Below the pieces are notes generated by a model that saw only the letters and a list, made by a program, of their open reading frames with translations, was not told the origin of the DNA and did not search any database. A program made the translations under genes and the position numbers. Positions 37,262 through 46,071 of a stretch of 64,000 bases of DNA are shown one piece after another (position 1 is the first letter of the stretch; every line of letters starts with the position of its first letter). The stretch is taken from assembly GCA_017409825.1 (NCBI GenBank), contig JAFQRZ010000004.1, positions 1 to 64,000 of the forward strand, in the 5' to 3' direction. The DNA comes from Agathobacter sp. (lineage in GTDB: Bacteria; Bacillota; Clostridia; Lachnospirales; Lachnospiraceae).

Positions 37262-38087
37262 GACGGATTTTGCCATCTGTGATATCGATAACTCTCTGCT
37301 TATATAAATGTCCTACTGCACGTTTAAATGCGTTTTTACTAAGACCTGTTTCCCTCTTAATAACCTCAGGACTTGCTTTTTCCGAAAATGGAAGCACACC
37401 TGCATAAGACTCAATAAGTTCTAAAATCTTTTCTGCATCCGCATCCATCTGGATATATGCCTTTTCTCGCAAGGTCAAATCCAACTTTCCATCTGGTTTT
37501 ACCGCTACAACTTTTGCATCAATAATATCACCTATGCGAAGGTAGCTATGATCCTCATGACTCGGAATACGTGCAGAATATTTATCATCTACCGCCACAA
37601 ACGTACCAAAGTTATCACTAAATTCATACACACGTCCAGTTACCATGTCATCTTTCTGGTATGGAGAATCTGTGGAAAGCAAATTATAAAGTCCCTTCAT
37701 ACTCGCACAAAGACGATTGCTCTTGTCCGTATATACCGTTACCAGCACTTCATCCTCTGGCTGTACCTTCTGGGTCATCTCTTTAAATGGAAGGAACAAA
37801 TCCTTTTCCAGTCCCCAATCAAGAAATGCACCAATTTTTCCAATTTCTTTTACCGTAAGTACGCCAAACTGCCCTAATGTAAGTTTTGGCTCATTCGTTG
37901 TCGCAATCATGCGGTCTTTGGAGTCTTTATATAAGAAGACTTTGATTTTATCTCCACGTTTCGCTTCCACTGGTACCTGTTTCGCAGGAAGCAGCACTCG
38001 TTCCTCTGCATTTTCCGTTTCCCCGAGGTATACACCGAAGTCTACCTTCTTTATATAGATAAGTTCTTGGTATTCACCTAATTTCAT
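37251..38087 (-). CDS. CvfB-like S1 RNA-binding protein
   Basis: A 278-residue protein of the CvfB/YitL family: tandem S1-type domains (about residues 3-65, 70-135 with LTVKEIGKIGAFLDWGLEKD, and 145-205) followed by a C-terminal winged helix (about 215-275; LSKNAFKRAVGHLYKQRVID). CvfB in Staphylococcus affects virulence gene expression and is thought to bind RNA; a general role in RNA metabolism is inferred here. A promoter lies about 45 nt upstream. Confidence 0.88.
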   Translation of the reverse strand: MKLGEYQELIYIKKVDFGVYLGETENAEERVLLPAKQVPVEAKRGDKIKVFLYKDSKDRMIATTNEPKLTLGQFGVLTVKEIGKIGAFLDWGLEKDLFLPFKEMTQKVQPEDEVLVTVYTDKSNRLCASMKGLYNLLSTDSPYQKDDMVTGRVYEFSDNFGTFVAVDDKYSARIPSHEDHSYLRIGDIIDAKVVAVKPDGKLDLTLREKAYIQMDADAEKILELIESYAGVLPFSEKASPEVIKRETGLSKNAFKRAVGHLYKQRVIDITDGKIRLVR

Positions 38088-38129
38088 AGTTTCCTCTTTC
38101 TTTATATAATGTCTATCCGTTTCGTAGCA

Positions 38130-38158
38130 AGTTTACATGGGTATCGCATCCTTGTCAA
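38130..38158 (-). promoter_or_regulatory. Promoter of the CvfB-like gene
   Basis: On the minus strand TTGACA (38153-38158), 17 bp, TAAACT (38130-38135). The -35 hexamer is perfect and the -10 matches at four of six positions. Confidence 0.6.
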
Positions 38159-38175
38159 CTTGTTTCTGTACCCAC

Positions 38176-38886
38176 TTACGCCTCACCTAAAAATAAAACT
38201 GTCGCGTAAGCCTTACCACTTTCATTCACAAGCACAACTGTAACTGCATCCCCCTGTATCGTCACACGTGGTACAATTATATCTCCCTGCATCGCAGCAG
38301 TCTTGTACTCTACACGAATATCTTTCACCTGAAAACTTTCTGGAAGATACTCTTCCGCAACCATAACATATTTCGCGTTGTTCATGTGGTTATTGGTATC
38401 AATAAAATAATTTGGCACAATGATCGCCGTTTTTTCTTCATATTCTTCTGGAATTACAATCTTTCTATCACAATAATCCATTTCCAGCATTGGTTCATCT
38501 GGATAGTGAGAAGATACTTCATCCGTAATACGAATTGGACGGCCTGTTCTAGGATCAACCAATACCCAGATTGAATTGGCTTTTACTATTTTATCGCCTT
38601 TACCATTTTCCATACAAAAATTTCTTAATCCAAACAAACCTCTGGTTTGATACGGCCAGGTCGTTACACAAATATCCTCGCTCAGCTTTGGCATCTCTTC
38701 AATGCAAATCTGCCAGAACGACAAAATCCATGCCATGTTCTGCTCCAATAGCTGTGCGCCACTTTCTCCAAGCTCTTCCGAATGCAATGTGCTGGAATCC
38801 TGCAGATAATTAAGAAGCGCATGATAGGTAAGTTCGCTTTTTGAATTCGACTCGCTATAGCGAACCTTTGATTTTAATTCATACAT
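38176..38886 (-). CDS. Acyl-ACP thioesterase
   Basis: A 236-residue double hot-dog thioesterase of the FatA/FatB-like bacterial group, releasing fatty acids from acyl-ACP. The N-terminal hot dog has ELTYHALLNYLQDSSTLHSE and ENMAWILSFWQI; the second has YFIDTNNHMNNAKYV (about residues 161-175), containing the Asn/His catalytic region. Gut Clostridia often use such enzymes to set acyl chain length. GAGGTAGAATT precedes ATG. Confidence 0.9.
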   Translation of the reverse strand: MYELKSKVRYSESNSKSELTYHALLNYLQDSSTLHSEELGESGAQLLEQNMAWILSFWQICIEEMPKLSEDICVTTWPYQTRGLFGLRNFCMENGKGDKIVKANSIWVLVDPRTGRPIRITDEVSSHYPDEPMLEMDYCDRKIVIPEEYEEKTAIIVPNYFIDTNNHMNNAKYVMVAEEYLPESFQVKDIRVEYKTAAMQGDIIVPRVTIQGDAVTVVLVNESGKAYATVLFLGEA

Positions 38887-38954
38887 AATTCTACCTCATG
38901 TTCGATTCAGTCCTAAACATGTGTTAAGTGTAACACTAATTTTCACAAAAAGAA

Positions 38955-38981
38955 AGACCTCGAAGAATTTCTTCGAGGTCT
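38955..38981 (-). terminator. Terminator of the tRNA-Gln transcript
   Basis: A perfect 13-bp inverted repeat, AGACCTCGAAGAA (38955-38967) and TTCTTCGAGGTCT (38969-38981), 7 nt after the tRNA 3' end, followed on the minus strand by a T-rich run. Confidence 0.9.
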
Positions 38982-38987
38982 CATTAG

Positions 38988-39058
38988 CTGGCCCACAAGG
39001 ATTCGAACCTTGGATGACGGAGTCAGAGTCCGTTGCCTTACCGCTTGGCGATGGGCCA
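38988..39058 (-). tRNA. tRNA-Gln (anticodon CTG)
   Basis: A 71-nt cloverleaf on the minus strand. The acceptor stem TGGCCCA pairs with TGGGCCA, the discriminator is G, the D arm is GCC..GGC, the anticodon arm is ACGGA-CTCTGAC-TCCGT with CTG at positions 34-36, and the T arm is CAAGG-TTCGAAT-CCTTG. CCA is not encoded (the next bases are CTA). It reads CAG codons. It stands alone, with its own consensus promoter and terminator. Confidence 0.96.
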
Positions 39059-39078
39059 ATGTTGTCTCAACAAATGGT

Positions 39079-39107
39079 ATTATACATAGGTTATGCACGT
39101 GTGTCAA
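39079..39107 (-). promoter_or_regulatory. Consensus promoter of tRNA-Gln
   Basis: On the minus strand TTGACA (39102-39107), 17 bp, TATAAT (39079-39084): a perfect vegetative promoter that would start transcription about 14 nt before the tRNA. Confidence 0.88.
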
Positions 39108-39153
39108 CAACTTTTTAAAAATTTTTTTAAATTTTTACTATGTAAGAAAAAGC

Positions 39154-39801
39154 TTAAGAAAACAACTGCACCTGCTTATCAATAACGGCATAAGTGGTTT
39201 CATCGCCCCATTCGAGCCCTGCAGCCCCGTTCGTATGTTCAATGACCGCTTTTTCGATTTCTTCCTTCCGTTCTACTGGGACAAGCACAGTCATTCTAAC
39301 ATCAACACCATATTCGCTTTCCATTATCGCAATTTCTTTTTGCGCAAATAAATATTGTAATTTTCCAATTCCATTGTAGTCTGTATTTATATATAGAAGA
39401 AAGCCACTTCTTTTTTCGATCATCTGCGAATTTGCCAATCCCTCTTGCACAGCTTTCTGGTAAGCCCGCACCAATCCACCTGTTCCCAGCAACACGCCCC
39501 CAAAATAACGTGTTACAACAACGGCCACATTCGTGACACCTTCTTTTAATAACACATCCAGCATCGGTCTGCCTGCCGTCTGAGCTGGTTCTCCATCATC
39601 CGAACATCTTGTGAGCTCCTGATGTTCCCCAATAACAAAAGCACTACAGTTATGTCTGGCATCCCAGTATTTCTTTTTCATTTCGTTGATGAATGCCACT
39701 GCTTCCTCTTCGCTTTCTACGGGTCTTACTGTAGCTATGAAACGGGATTTCTTTTCTATAATTTCACCTTCTCCGCCCTGATACACGACACAATATGACA
39801 T
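39154..39801 (-). CDS. YigZ/IMPACT family protein
   Basis: A 215-residue protein of the YigZ (UPF0029/IMPACT) family. The N-terminal domain carries EKKSRFIATVRPVESEEEA and the signature DDGEPAQTAGRPMLDVL (about residues 69-85) with VVVTRYFGGVLLGTGGLVRA (20 residues); the C-terminal ferredoxin-like domain follows. AAAGGATGCAGATT precedes the chosen ATG; another ATG lies three codons upstream. It is conserved in bacteria and linked to ribosome or translation control in eukaryotic relatives. Its bacterial role is unsettled. Confidence 0.92.
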   Translation of the reverse strand: MSYCVVYQGGEGEIIEKKSRFIATVRPVESEEEAVAFINEMKKKYWDARHNCSAFVIGEHQELTRCSDDGEPAQTAGRPMLDVLLKEGVTNVAVVVTRYFGGVLLGTGGLVRAYQKAVQEGLANSQMIEKRSGFLLYINTDYNGIGKLQYLFAQKEIAIMESEYGVDVRMTVLVPVERKEEIEKAVIEHTNGAAGLEWGDETTYAVIDKQVQLFS

Positions 39802-39909
39802 AATCTGCATCCTTTCTCAACAATCTCTAAAAACTTTATTAAATCTTTCTTAATCCTATCATACCGCCCCCTCTATTTCAATTTTTTTCTTCCTAAGAGG
39901 TATGATTTT

Positions 39910-39949
39910 TGGTATAATATGAGTAACTATAACTATAGTTGTTTATAAT
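39910..39949 (+). promoter_or_regulatory. Promoter region of the class A PBP
   Basis: TGG-TATAAT (39910-39918) is an extended -10 element; a second TATAAT lies at 39944-39949. Between them is a 10-bp perfect palindrome AACTATAGTT (39931-39940), which could be an operator or chance in AT-rich DNA. No good -35 hexamer is visible. Confidence 0.45.
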
Positions 39950-39969
39950 GCTTATAGGAGGCAATTTTT

Positions 39970-42534
39970 ATGACTTATAACAAGAGTTCAACCAAAAAGC
40001 GTATTAAAAATGCGAACTCGAAAAAAACAAAGATAAAAAATAAACTCGGACTAACAGGACTGCAGATTGGTCTTATTGCATTCATTGTTGTTGTCGTGAT
40101 TGTTTGTTCTGCTTTACTTGGCATTGCAAAAGGAATCATTGATTCTGCTCCAGACATCTCCAAAATCGACGTAGTACCAACTGGTTTTTCTACTTCCGTT
40201 TTGGCAGATGACGGCGTTACAGAAATCACCACATTAGTTGGTTCTGGTGCCAATCGTGAATATGTAAAATTAGACCGCATTCCAGACCATATGCAGCAAG
40301 CGTTTGTTGCAATTGAAGATGAACGTTTCTACGAGCATAACGGCATTGATTTGCAGAGTATCGCACGAGCAGGCGTTGCTACCGTACAAAAATTATTGAC
40401 AGGCAGTGGTAGCATTCAGGGCGGTAGTACCATCACACAGCAGTTAATCAAAAACAATGTCTTAACCAGCTGGACTGGCGAAAAAAACATGCTCGAAAAG
40501 ATTCAACGCAAGCTCCAGGAACAGTATCTCGCCTTGAAATTAGAAGAACAAATCAATGACAAGGATTGGATTTTAGAAAACTACTTAAATACCATTAACT
40601 TGGGTTCTAATACTTTGGGTGTTCAATCTGCAGCCAATAAATACTTTGGCAAAGACGTATCTGAACTCACACTTTCCGAAAGTGCTGTTATCGCTGGTAT
40701 TACACAAAATCCTTATGGATACGACCCAATTCGTTTTCCAGAAAAAAATGCGCAACGACGCGAGCGTGTATTAAATAATATGCTTGAGCAGAAATATATT
40801 TCTAAAGCACAATACGATGAAGCCTTAGCCGATCCCGTTTACGACAGAATCTCATCCTACAACGTAGAAACTACGACTTCCTATAACACTTACTTTGTAG
40901 ATGCATTAATTGACGATGTTTTGGATGACTTAATCAATAAAGCGGGGTATACGGAATCGGATGCATATAAAGCGCTTTATCATGGTGGATTAACGATTGT
41001 TTCTACTCAAGATTTAAACATTCAAAAAATATGCGACGAAGAAGTCAATAATGAAAAAAACTATTTTGCTAAACCTAGATATTCGTTTCATATGTCATTC
41101 TCTGTAAAAAAAGCCGATGGAAGCACCAAAGCATACACGCACCTAACCATGCTTTCTTACTATAGAAATAAACAGACTTCCGAATTTAGCATTATTTATC
41201 CTACGGAAGACGCATGTTATGATGCTATCAGACAATATCAGAAAGATATTTTAGAAGAAGGCGATAGTATTGTAGAAGGTACTGAATCCATCCTTATCAC
41301 GTTACAGCCACAGGTTGCAGCAACAGTTATCGACCAGAGCACTGGCGAAGTAAAAGCGCTAGTTGGTGGCCGTGGAGACAAGACCGGAAATCGTATTTGG
41401 AATCGAGCTACTGACACCAAACGTCAGCCAGGTTCTACATTTAAGATTGTATCTTGTTATGCTGCTGCCTTGGATGCTGCTGGAAAAACACTTGCATCCG
41501 TACAGGATGACGCCCCATTAAAAGTTGGCGACAAAGAATATAAGAACGATCTTGAGAACGAATTCTATGGTTTAACCACTATGCGCGAAGCCATTCGTCA
41601 TTCTCATAATATTACAGCGTTAAAATTTGCACAAGAAATTGGGATTAATCTCTGCTATGAATATGCTACAAAATTTGGTTTCTCGTCTTTAACAGAAAGC
41701 GACAAGACTTTGAGCCTTCCTCTTGGAGGATTAACCACTGGTGTTACCACTCTTGAACTTGCTTCTGCTTATGCTTCTATTGCAAATGCAGGGGAATATA
41801 TTGAGCCAAGCTTCTATACGGCCGTATATGACCACGAGGGAAATCTCATCTTAGATAACACGAAACAAGAACAGCACAGAGTCATTAGCGAAGAAACTGC
41901 CTGGTTGTTGACCGAAGCAATGCGAGATGTTATGACGCTTGGAACTGGTAGAGAAGCTTATTTTGGAAGCACCATGGAACAGGCTGGTAAGTCCGGTACA
42001 ACTACCGACTGTCGCGACATTCTTTTTGCTGGATATACCCCATACTACACAACCGTTATTTGGGGCGGTTACGATGACAACACAGGTCAAGTTCCAGAAG
42101 AACGTGGATATATACGAGCCATTTGGAAAGCTGCTATGAAACGTATGCATGAAAATTTGGAATATAAAGATTTTAAGAAGCCATCTTCTATTACCACTGC
42201 AGACGTATGTATTATGTCAGGATTATCTCCATTAGAAGGTGCTTGCGAATTTTGCCAAAAGGGAAATGCAATTTACGAAGAATATTTTGCTATCGGCACA
42301 GTTCCAACTGAAACCTGTGACCATCATATCACTTTAGATATTTGTTCCGAGACAGGTATGATAGCAAGTGCGAACTGTCCGGAATCGCAGATTGTAAAAA
42401 AAGTATTTATTATTGATGCAGATACTGAAACGATGGATAAACCATATATTGCAACAGAAGAATTCTTATCCACTACCTGTACGCATCACTCCGAAAGCAA
42501 AGCGAACAACTTCACAACCAGCGATGATGACTAG
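39970..42534 (+). CDS. Class A penicillin-binding protein (transglycosylase/transpeptidase)
   Basis: An 854-residue bifunctional peptidoglycan synthase. A basic cytoplasmic start (residues 1-28) precedes one membrane helix (about 32-55). The GT51 domain has AIEDERFYEHNGID and GGSTITQQLIKNNVL. The transpeptidase domain has the SxxK serine in KRQPGSTFKIV (about residue 490), SHN as HSHNIT, and KSGTT as AGKSGTTTD (about 677). The C-terminal region (740-854) is Cys-rich (CEFCQ, CDHH, CSET, CPES, CTHH), which is unusual and could bind metal or form disulfides. RBS ATAGGAGGCAATTTTT is strong. Its end faces the long hairpin at 42615. Confidence 0.95.
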   Translation: MTYNKSSTKKRIKNANSKKTKIKNKLGLTGLQIGLIAFIVVVVIVCSALLGIAKGIIDSAPDISKIDVVPTGFSTSVLADDGVTEITTLVGSGANREYVKLDRIPDHMQQAFVAIEDERFYEHNGIDLQSIARAGVATVQKLLTGSGSIQGGSTITQQLIKNNVLTSWTGEKNMLEKIQRKLQEQYLALKLEEQINDKDWILENYLNTINLGSNTLGVQSAANKYFGKDVSELTLSESAVIAGITQNPYGYDPIRFPEKNAQRRERVLNNMLEQKYISKAQYDEALADPVYDRISSYNVETTTSYNTYFVDALIDDVLDDLINKAGYTESDAYKALYHGGLTIVSTQDLNIQKICDEEVNNEKNYFAKPRYSFHMSFSVKKADGSTKAYTHLTMLSYYRNKQTSEFSIIYPTEDACYDAIRQYQKDILEEGDSIVEGTESILITLQPQVAATVIDQSTGEVKALVGGRGDKTGNRIWNRATDTKRQPGSTFKIVSCYAAALDAAGKTLASVQDDAPLKVGDKEYKNDLENEFYGLTTMREAIRHSHNITALKFAQEIGINLCYEYATKFGFSSLTESDKTLSLPLGGLTTGVTTLELASAYASIANAGEYIEPSFYTAVYDHEGNLILDNTKQEQHRVISEETAWLLTEAMRDVMTLGTGREAYFGSTMEQAGKSGTTTDCRDILFAGYTPYYTTVIWGGYDDNTGQVPEERGYIRAIWKAAMKRMHENLEYKDFKKPSSITTADVCIMSGLSPLEGACEFCQKGNAIYEEYFAIGTVPTETCDHHITLDICSETGMIASANCPESQIVKKVFIIDADTETMDKPYIATEEFLSTTCTHHSESKANNFTTSDDD

Positions 42535-42614
42535 AATCGTATGGAGCATTTCCTCTTTGAAGCAATGGAATCGTATGGAGCATTTTATTTTTGAAATAAT
42601 GTAAACCAACTAAG

Positions 42615-42683
42615 AAAACCCCTAGAATATAAAATTGGAAGTCTTATGTCAATACAGCGACAATTTTATATTCTAGGGGTTTT
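42615..42683. repeat. Long perfect hairpin with conserved loop (copy 1)
   Basis: Perfect 23-bp arms (42615-42637 and 42661-42683), starting AAAACCCCTAGAATATAAAA, enclose a 23-nt loop (42638-42660) that begins GAAGTCTTATG and ends ATACAGCGA. It lies between two convergent genes, 12 nt from the stop of glutamine synthetase, and may end both transcripts. A second hairpin at 44996-45070 has an unrelated stem but nearly the same loop. Confidence 0.85.
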
Positions 42684-42695
42684 CGTATTATTTAA

Positions 42696-44819
42696 TTACA
42701 CTTCAAAAATCAAATCTCCATACGATGGCATTGGCCACATTGACTTGTCGACAATCATTTCCAGCTTATCTACAGGATCACGAAGCTGTTCCATGGCTGC
42801 ATTCACTTCATCTCTATAATAACGTGCCTGCGCTGCTCCGCGTTCCATTCGGAAGGCTTTTTCTGTTACATCCTGCAACTTAACCATAGCCTCCTTTGTT
42901 TCTTCCAAACACTTTGAAGTTTCCTTCAAAAGAGATATCTGAACATTTACTGGCGCCTCTGGACACGCAGCTTTTACTGAATTGATACTATCTGCCAAAA
43001 CCGTCGTATAACGAATGACCGCTGGGACAATCTGCTTGGTGGCAATATCAATCATCGCTTTCGCCTCAATATTCAGTGTTTTCGCATAGATTTCGTATTC
43101 AATTTCCATACGAGATTCCAATTCGCTTCTACTGAATACGCCAAATTTTTCAAACAACTCTACCGATGCTGGAGCAACGTATTCTGGAATTGCATCCACC
43201 ATACATTCCAAATTTGGAAGTCCACGACGTGCCGCCTCTTCGACCCATTCTTCAGAATATCCATCACCATTAAAAATAATACGTTCATGTGCCTGCGCAT
43301 ACTCCTGAATCAAACTATGCACAGCAGCATCAAAATCTTCCGCATTTTCTAGTACATCACACGCCTCTGCAAAAGCTTCTGCAACGATAGTATTTAAAAT
43401 TACATTCGACTGTGCCACAGAATCCTGTGAGCCTACCATACGAAATTCAAATTTATTTCCGGTAAAAGCAAATGGAGACGTACGATTTCTATCTGCTGCA
43501 TCCTTACGGAAGTCCGGTAATGTTTTTACCCCAGTGGAAAGCCCTTCCCCTTTAATGCTATGTGTAGCAGCACCTTTTTCCATATACTGTGCCAAAATAT
43601 CTTCTAACTGTTCTCCAAGATAAACAGAAATAATCGCTGGAGGTGCTTCATGTGCACCTAAACGGTGATCATTTCCTACATCTGCTGCAGAAGCACGGAG
43701 TAAACCAGCATGCTTATCCACCGCTTTTAACACACATGCTAAAACCAAAAGGAACTGTGCATTCTCATGTGGTTTCTTACCTGGATCCAATAAATTGATT
43801 CCATCATCTGTCGTAAGCGACCAGTTATTATGCTTACCAGAACCATTTACCCCATCAAATGGCTTTTCATGCAGCAGACACTGAAGTCCATGTCTACCTG
43901 CAACCTTTTTTAAGGTTTCCATTACGAGTTGATTATGGTCTACTGCCACATTACATTCTGCATAAATTGGCGCCATCTCATGCTGTGCCGGAGCCGCTTC
44001 ATTGTGTTCTGTTTTTGAGGTAACTCCAAGCTTCCAAAGTTCAACGTCTACGTCCTTCATATATGCCGCAATACGTTCACGAATAGAACCGAAATAATGG
44101 TCATCCATTTCCTGTCCCTTTGGAGGCATTGCTCCAAAAAGTGTACGTCCAGTAAATACCAAATCTTTTCTTTTTAGATATTTTTCTCTATCTACAAGGA
44201 AGTATTCCTGCTCCGCGCCTACAGAAGGGGTTACCTTCTTTGATGTGGTATTGCCAAACAAGCGAAGTAAACGAAGTGATTGTTCTCCCACCGCCTGCAT
44301 AGAACGAAGTAATGGTGTTTTCTGGTCTAATGCTTCACCTGTATAAGAACAAAATGCTGTAGGGATACAAAGTGTTGCACCACCTGCATCCTGTCGCACA
44401 AAGGCAGGGGATGTACAATCCCATGCAGTATAACCTCTCGCTTCAAATGTTGCACGAAGTCCACCAGATGGGAATGAAGACGCATCCGCTTCCCCTTTGA
44501 TTAATTCTTTTCCAGAGAAACTCATAAGCACCTTTCCGCTATCCATCGGTGCAGTAATAAAAGAATCGTGTTTTTCTGCAGTTACACCAGTAAGCGGCTG
44601 GAACCAATGTGTAAAATGAGTGGCACCCTTTTCAATCGCCCATTCCTTCATCTCATGTGCAATAACATCTGCAGTTTCGATATCCAACTCGCCACCCTCT
44701 GCAATAATCTGATGAAGTTTACTGTACACTTTCTTTGGAAGACGTGCCTGCATCACAGAATCATTAAACACGTTCTCTCCAAATATTTCAGATACATTGA
44801 TTCTCAAATTCTCGTTCAT
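42696..44819 (-). CDS. glnA: Glutamine synthetase type III
   Basis: A 707-residue GSIII (GlnN-type) enzyme making glutamine from glutamate, ammonia and ATP, in a dodecamer of larger subunits than types I and II. Recognised segments include FTHWFQPLTG (about residue 60), EKHDSFI, KKVTPSVGAEQEYFLVD, HNEAAPAQHEMAPI and KPFDGVNGSGKHNNWSL. Length is normal for GSIII, which is common in Bacteroidetes, Clostridia and cyanobacteria. AGAAAGGGAAATTC precedes ATG. A 23-bp palindromic site and an AT-rich leader lie upstream. The gene is flanked on both sides by the conserved-loop hairpins. Confidence 0.96.
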   Translation of the reverse strand: MNENLRINVSEIFGENVFNDSVMQARLPKKVYSKLHQIIAEGGELDIETADVIAHEMKEWAIEKGATHFTHWFQPLTGVTAEKHDSFITAPMDSGKVLMSFSGKELIKGEADASSFPSGGLRATFEARGYTAWDCTSPAFVRQDAGGATLCIPTAFCSYTGEALDQKTPLLRSMQAVGEQSLRLLRLFGNTTSKKVTPSVGAEQEYFLVDREKYLKRKDLVFTGRTLFGAMPPKGQEMDDHYFGSIRERIAAYMKDVDVELWKLGVTSKTEHNEAAPAQHEMAPIYAECNVAVDHNQLVMETLKKVAGRHGLQCLLHEKPFDGVNGSGKHNNWSLTTDDGINLLDPGKKPHENAQFLLVLACVLKAVDKHAGLLRASAADVGNDHRLGAHEAPPAIISVYLGEQLEDILAQYMEKGAATHSIKGEGLSTGVKTLPDFRKDAADRNRTSPFAFTGNKFEFRMVGSQDSVAQSNVILNTIVAEAFAEACDVLENAEDFDAAVHSLIQEYAQAHERIIFNGDGYSEEWVEEAARRGLPNLECMVDAIPEYVAPASVELFEKFGVFSRSELESRMEIEYEIYAKTLNIEAKAMIDIATKQIVPAVIRYTTVLADSINSVKAACPEAPVNVQISLLKETSKCLEETKEAMVKLQDVTEKAFRMERGAAQARYYRDEVNAAMEQLRDPVDKLEMIVDKSMWPMPSYGDLIFEV

Positions 44820-44902
44820 GAATTTCCCTTTCTAAACTAGTATCCCGCCGAATAAAACCGACTTGACGTTTAAGTATATCTAATAAATATCGTCTTATTA
44901 TG

Positions 44903-44925
44903 TATAAAATCTTATCAATTTTATA
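44903..44925. promoter_or_regulatory. Palindromic site upstream of glutamine synthetase
   Basis: TATAAAAT and ATTTTATA (perfect 8-bp arms) are separated by 7 nt, about 80 nt before the glnA start. It does not match the GlnR/TnrA site TGTNAN7TNACA. It may be an operator or part of an AT-rich promoter. Confidence 0.3.
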
Positions 44926-44995
44926 TCGTAAATATACTCCTTATTCCTCTATCTGTAAAGATAAAATTTGCTGTTTTTTATTTTGCACAAAGTAA

Positions 44996-45070
44996 GAACT
45001 CCCCATCTATATATTCATTTAGAAGCCTTACGCCAGTACAGCGATAAATGAATATATAGATGGGGAGTTC
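44996..45070. repeat. Long perfect hairpin with conserved loop (copy 2)
   Basis: Perfect 26-bp arms (44996-45021 and 45045-45070), starting GAACTCCCCATCTATATATT, enclose a 23-nt loop (45022-45044) that begins GAAGCCTTACG and ends GTACAGCGA. The loop is 19/23 identical to that of copy 1, with four transitions and no length change. It lies 36 nt after the aldolase stop codon, on the minus strand side, without a strong T run, so it may not be only a terminator. Confidence 0.85.
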
Positions 45071-45105
45071 GTAGTTTATTCAATACCTAAATCAAACAGC
45101 AAATC

Positions 45106-45969
45106 TTATGCTTTGCCAACAGAACCAAAAAGTTCCATTTTTTCTTTTACAGTTGCTTTGATAGCTTCAGTACCAGGAGCAAGTAATTTACGAGGGTCAA
45201 ATCCTTTGCCTTCTAAATCTTTACCAGCTTCTACGTATGTACGTGTAGCTGCAGCAAATGATAACTGACATTCTGTATTTACGTTGATCTTAGCTACGCC
45301 AAGGTCGATTGCTTTCTTAATCATTTCTTCTGGGATACCTGTACCACCATGAAGTACTAATGGCATTGTACCTGTTTTTTCCTGAATAGCATCCAATGTT
45401 TCGAAGCTAAGTCCTGCCCAGTTTGCTGGGTATTTACCATGGATATTACCGATACCAGCTGCAAGCATATCTACGCCAAGATCAGCGATTGCTTTACATT
45501 CATCTGGATCTGCACATTCACCAGCACCTACTACACCATCTTCTTCTCCACCGATAGAACCAACTTCAGCTTCGATAGATAATCCTAACTGATGAGCAAC
45601 TGCTACTAATTCTTTTGTCTTTGCAACGTTTTCTTCAATTGAGAAATGTGAGCCGTCAAACATGATTGATGTGAAACCAGCTTTGATACATTTGTAGCAT
45701 CCGTCGTATGAGCCGTGATCTAAGTGAAGTGCTACAGGAACTGTGATTCCAAGTTCTTCATCCATAGCTTTTACCATAGCTGCAACTGTCTTGAAACCTG
45801 TCATGTACTTTCCAGCACCTTCAGATACACCAAGAATAACTGGAGAGTTTAATTCCTGTGCTGTTAAAAGGATAGCCTTTGTCCATTCTAAGTTGTTGAT
45901 GTTGAACTGTCCAACTGCATAGTGGCCAGCTTTTGCTTTGTCGAGCATCTCTTTTGCTGATACTAACAT
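45106..45969 (-). CDS. fba: Class II fructose-1,6-bisphosphate aldolase
   Basis: A 287-residue zinc-dependent aldolase of glycolysis and gluconeogenesis. Signatures: VPVALHLDHGSYDGCYKCI with the zinc His (about residues 74-92), the second zinc region AEVGSIGGEEDGVVG, and GNIHGKYP with VLHGGTGIPEEMIKKAI. It starts MLVSAKEMLDKAKAGHYAVG (20 residues), with AGGAGGACAATAAA before ATG. It appears monocistronic between the conserved-loop hairpin and the lipid kinase gene. Confidence 0.97.
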   Translation of the reverse strand: MLVSAKEMLDKAKAGHYAVGQFNINNLEWTKAILLTAQELNSPVILGVSEGAGKYMTGFKTVAAMVKAMDEELGITVPVALHLDHGSYDGCYKCIKAGFTSIMFDGSHFSIEENVAKTKELVAVAHQLGLSIEAEVGSIGGEEDGVVGAGECADPDECKAIADLGVDMLAAGIGNIHGKYPANWAGLSFETLDAIQEKTGTMPLVLHGGTGIPEEMIKKAIDLGVAKINVNTECQLSFAAATRTYVEAGKDLEGKGFDPRKLLAPGTEAIKATVKEKMELFGSVGKA

Positions 45970-46029
45970 TTTATTGTCCTCCTAGATTTAAAATTTTTAT
46001 GCATTTTAAATACAATTTCGTTGCTAATA

Positions 46030-46035
46030 ATTATA
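46030..46035 (-). promoter_or_regulatory. Probable -10 element of the aldolase gene
   Basis: A perfect TATAAT on the minus strand, about 60 nt before the aldolase ATG. The -35 region is weak. Confidence 0.35.
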
Positions 46036-46071
46036 TTACATTTTTCAGAAAAAAGAAAGCGAAAATACAAC

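Noticed and set aside
44820-44995. GlnR/TnrA operator upstream of glutamine synthetase
   Set aside because: No TGTNAN7TNACA site was found; the only symmetric element is an AT-rich palindrome of different sequence.
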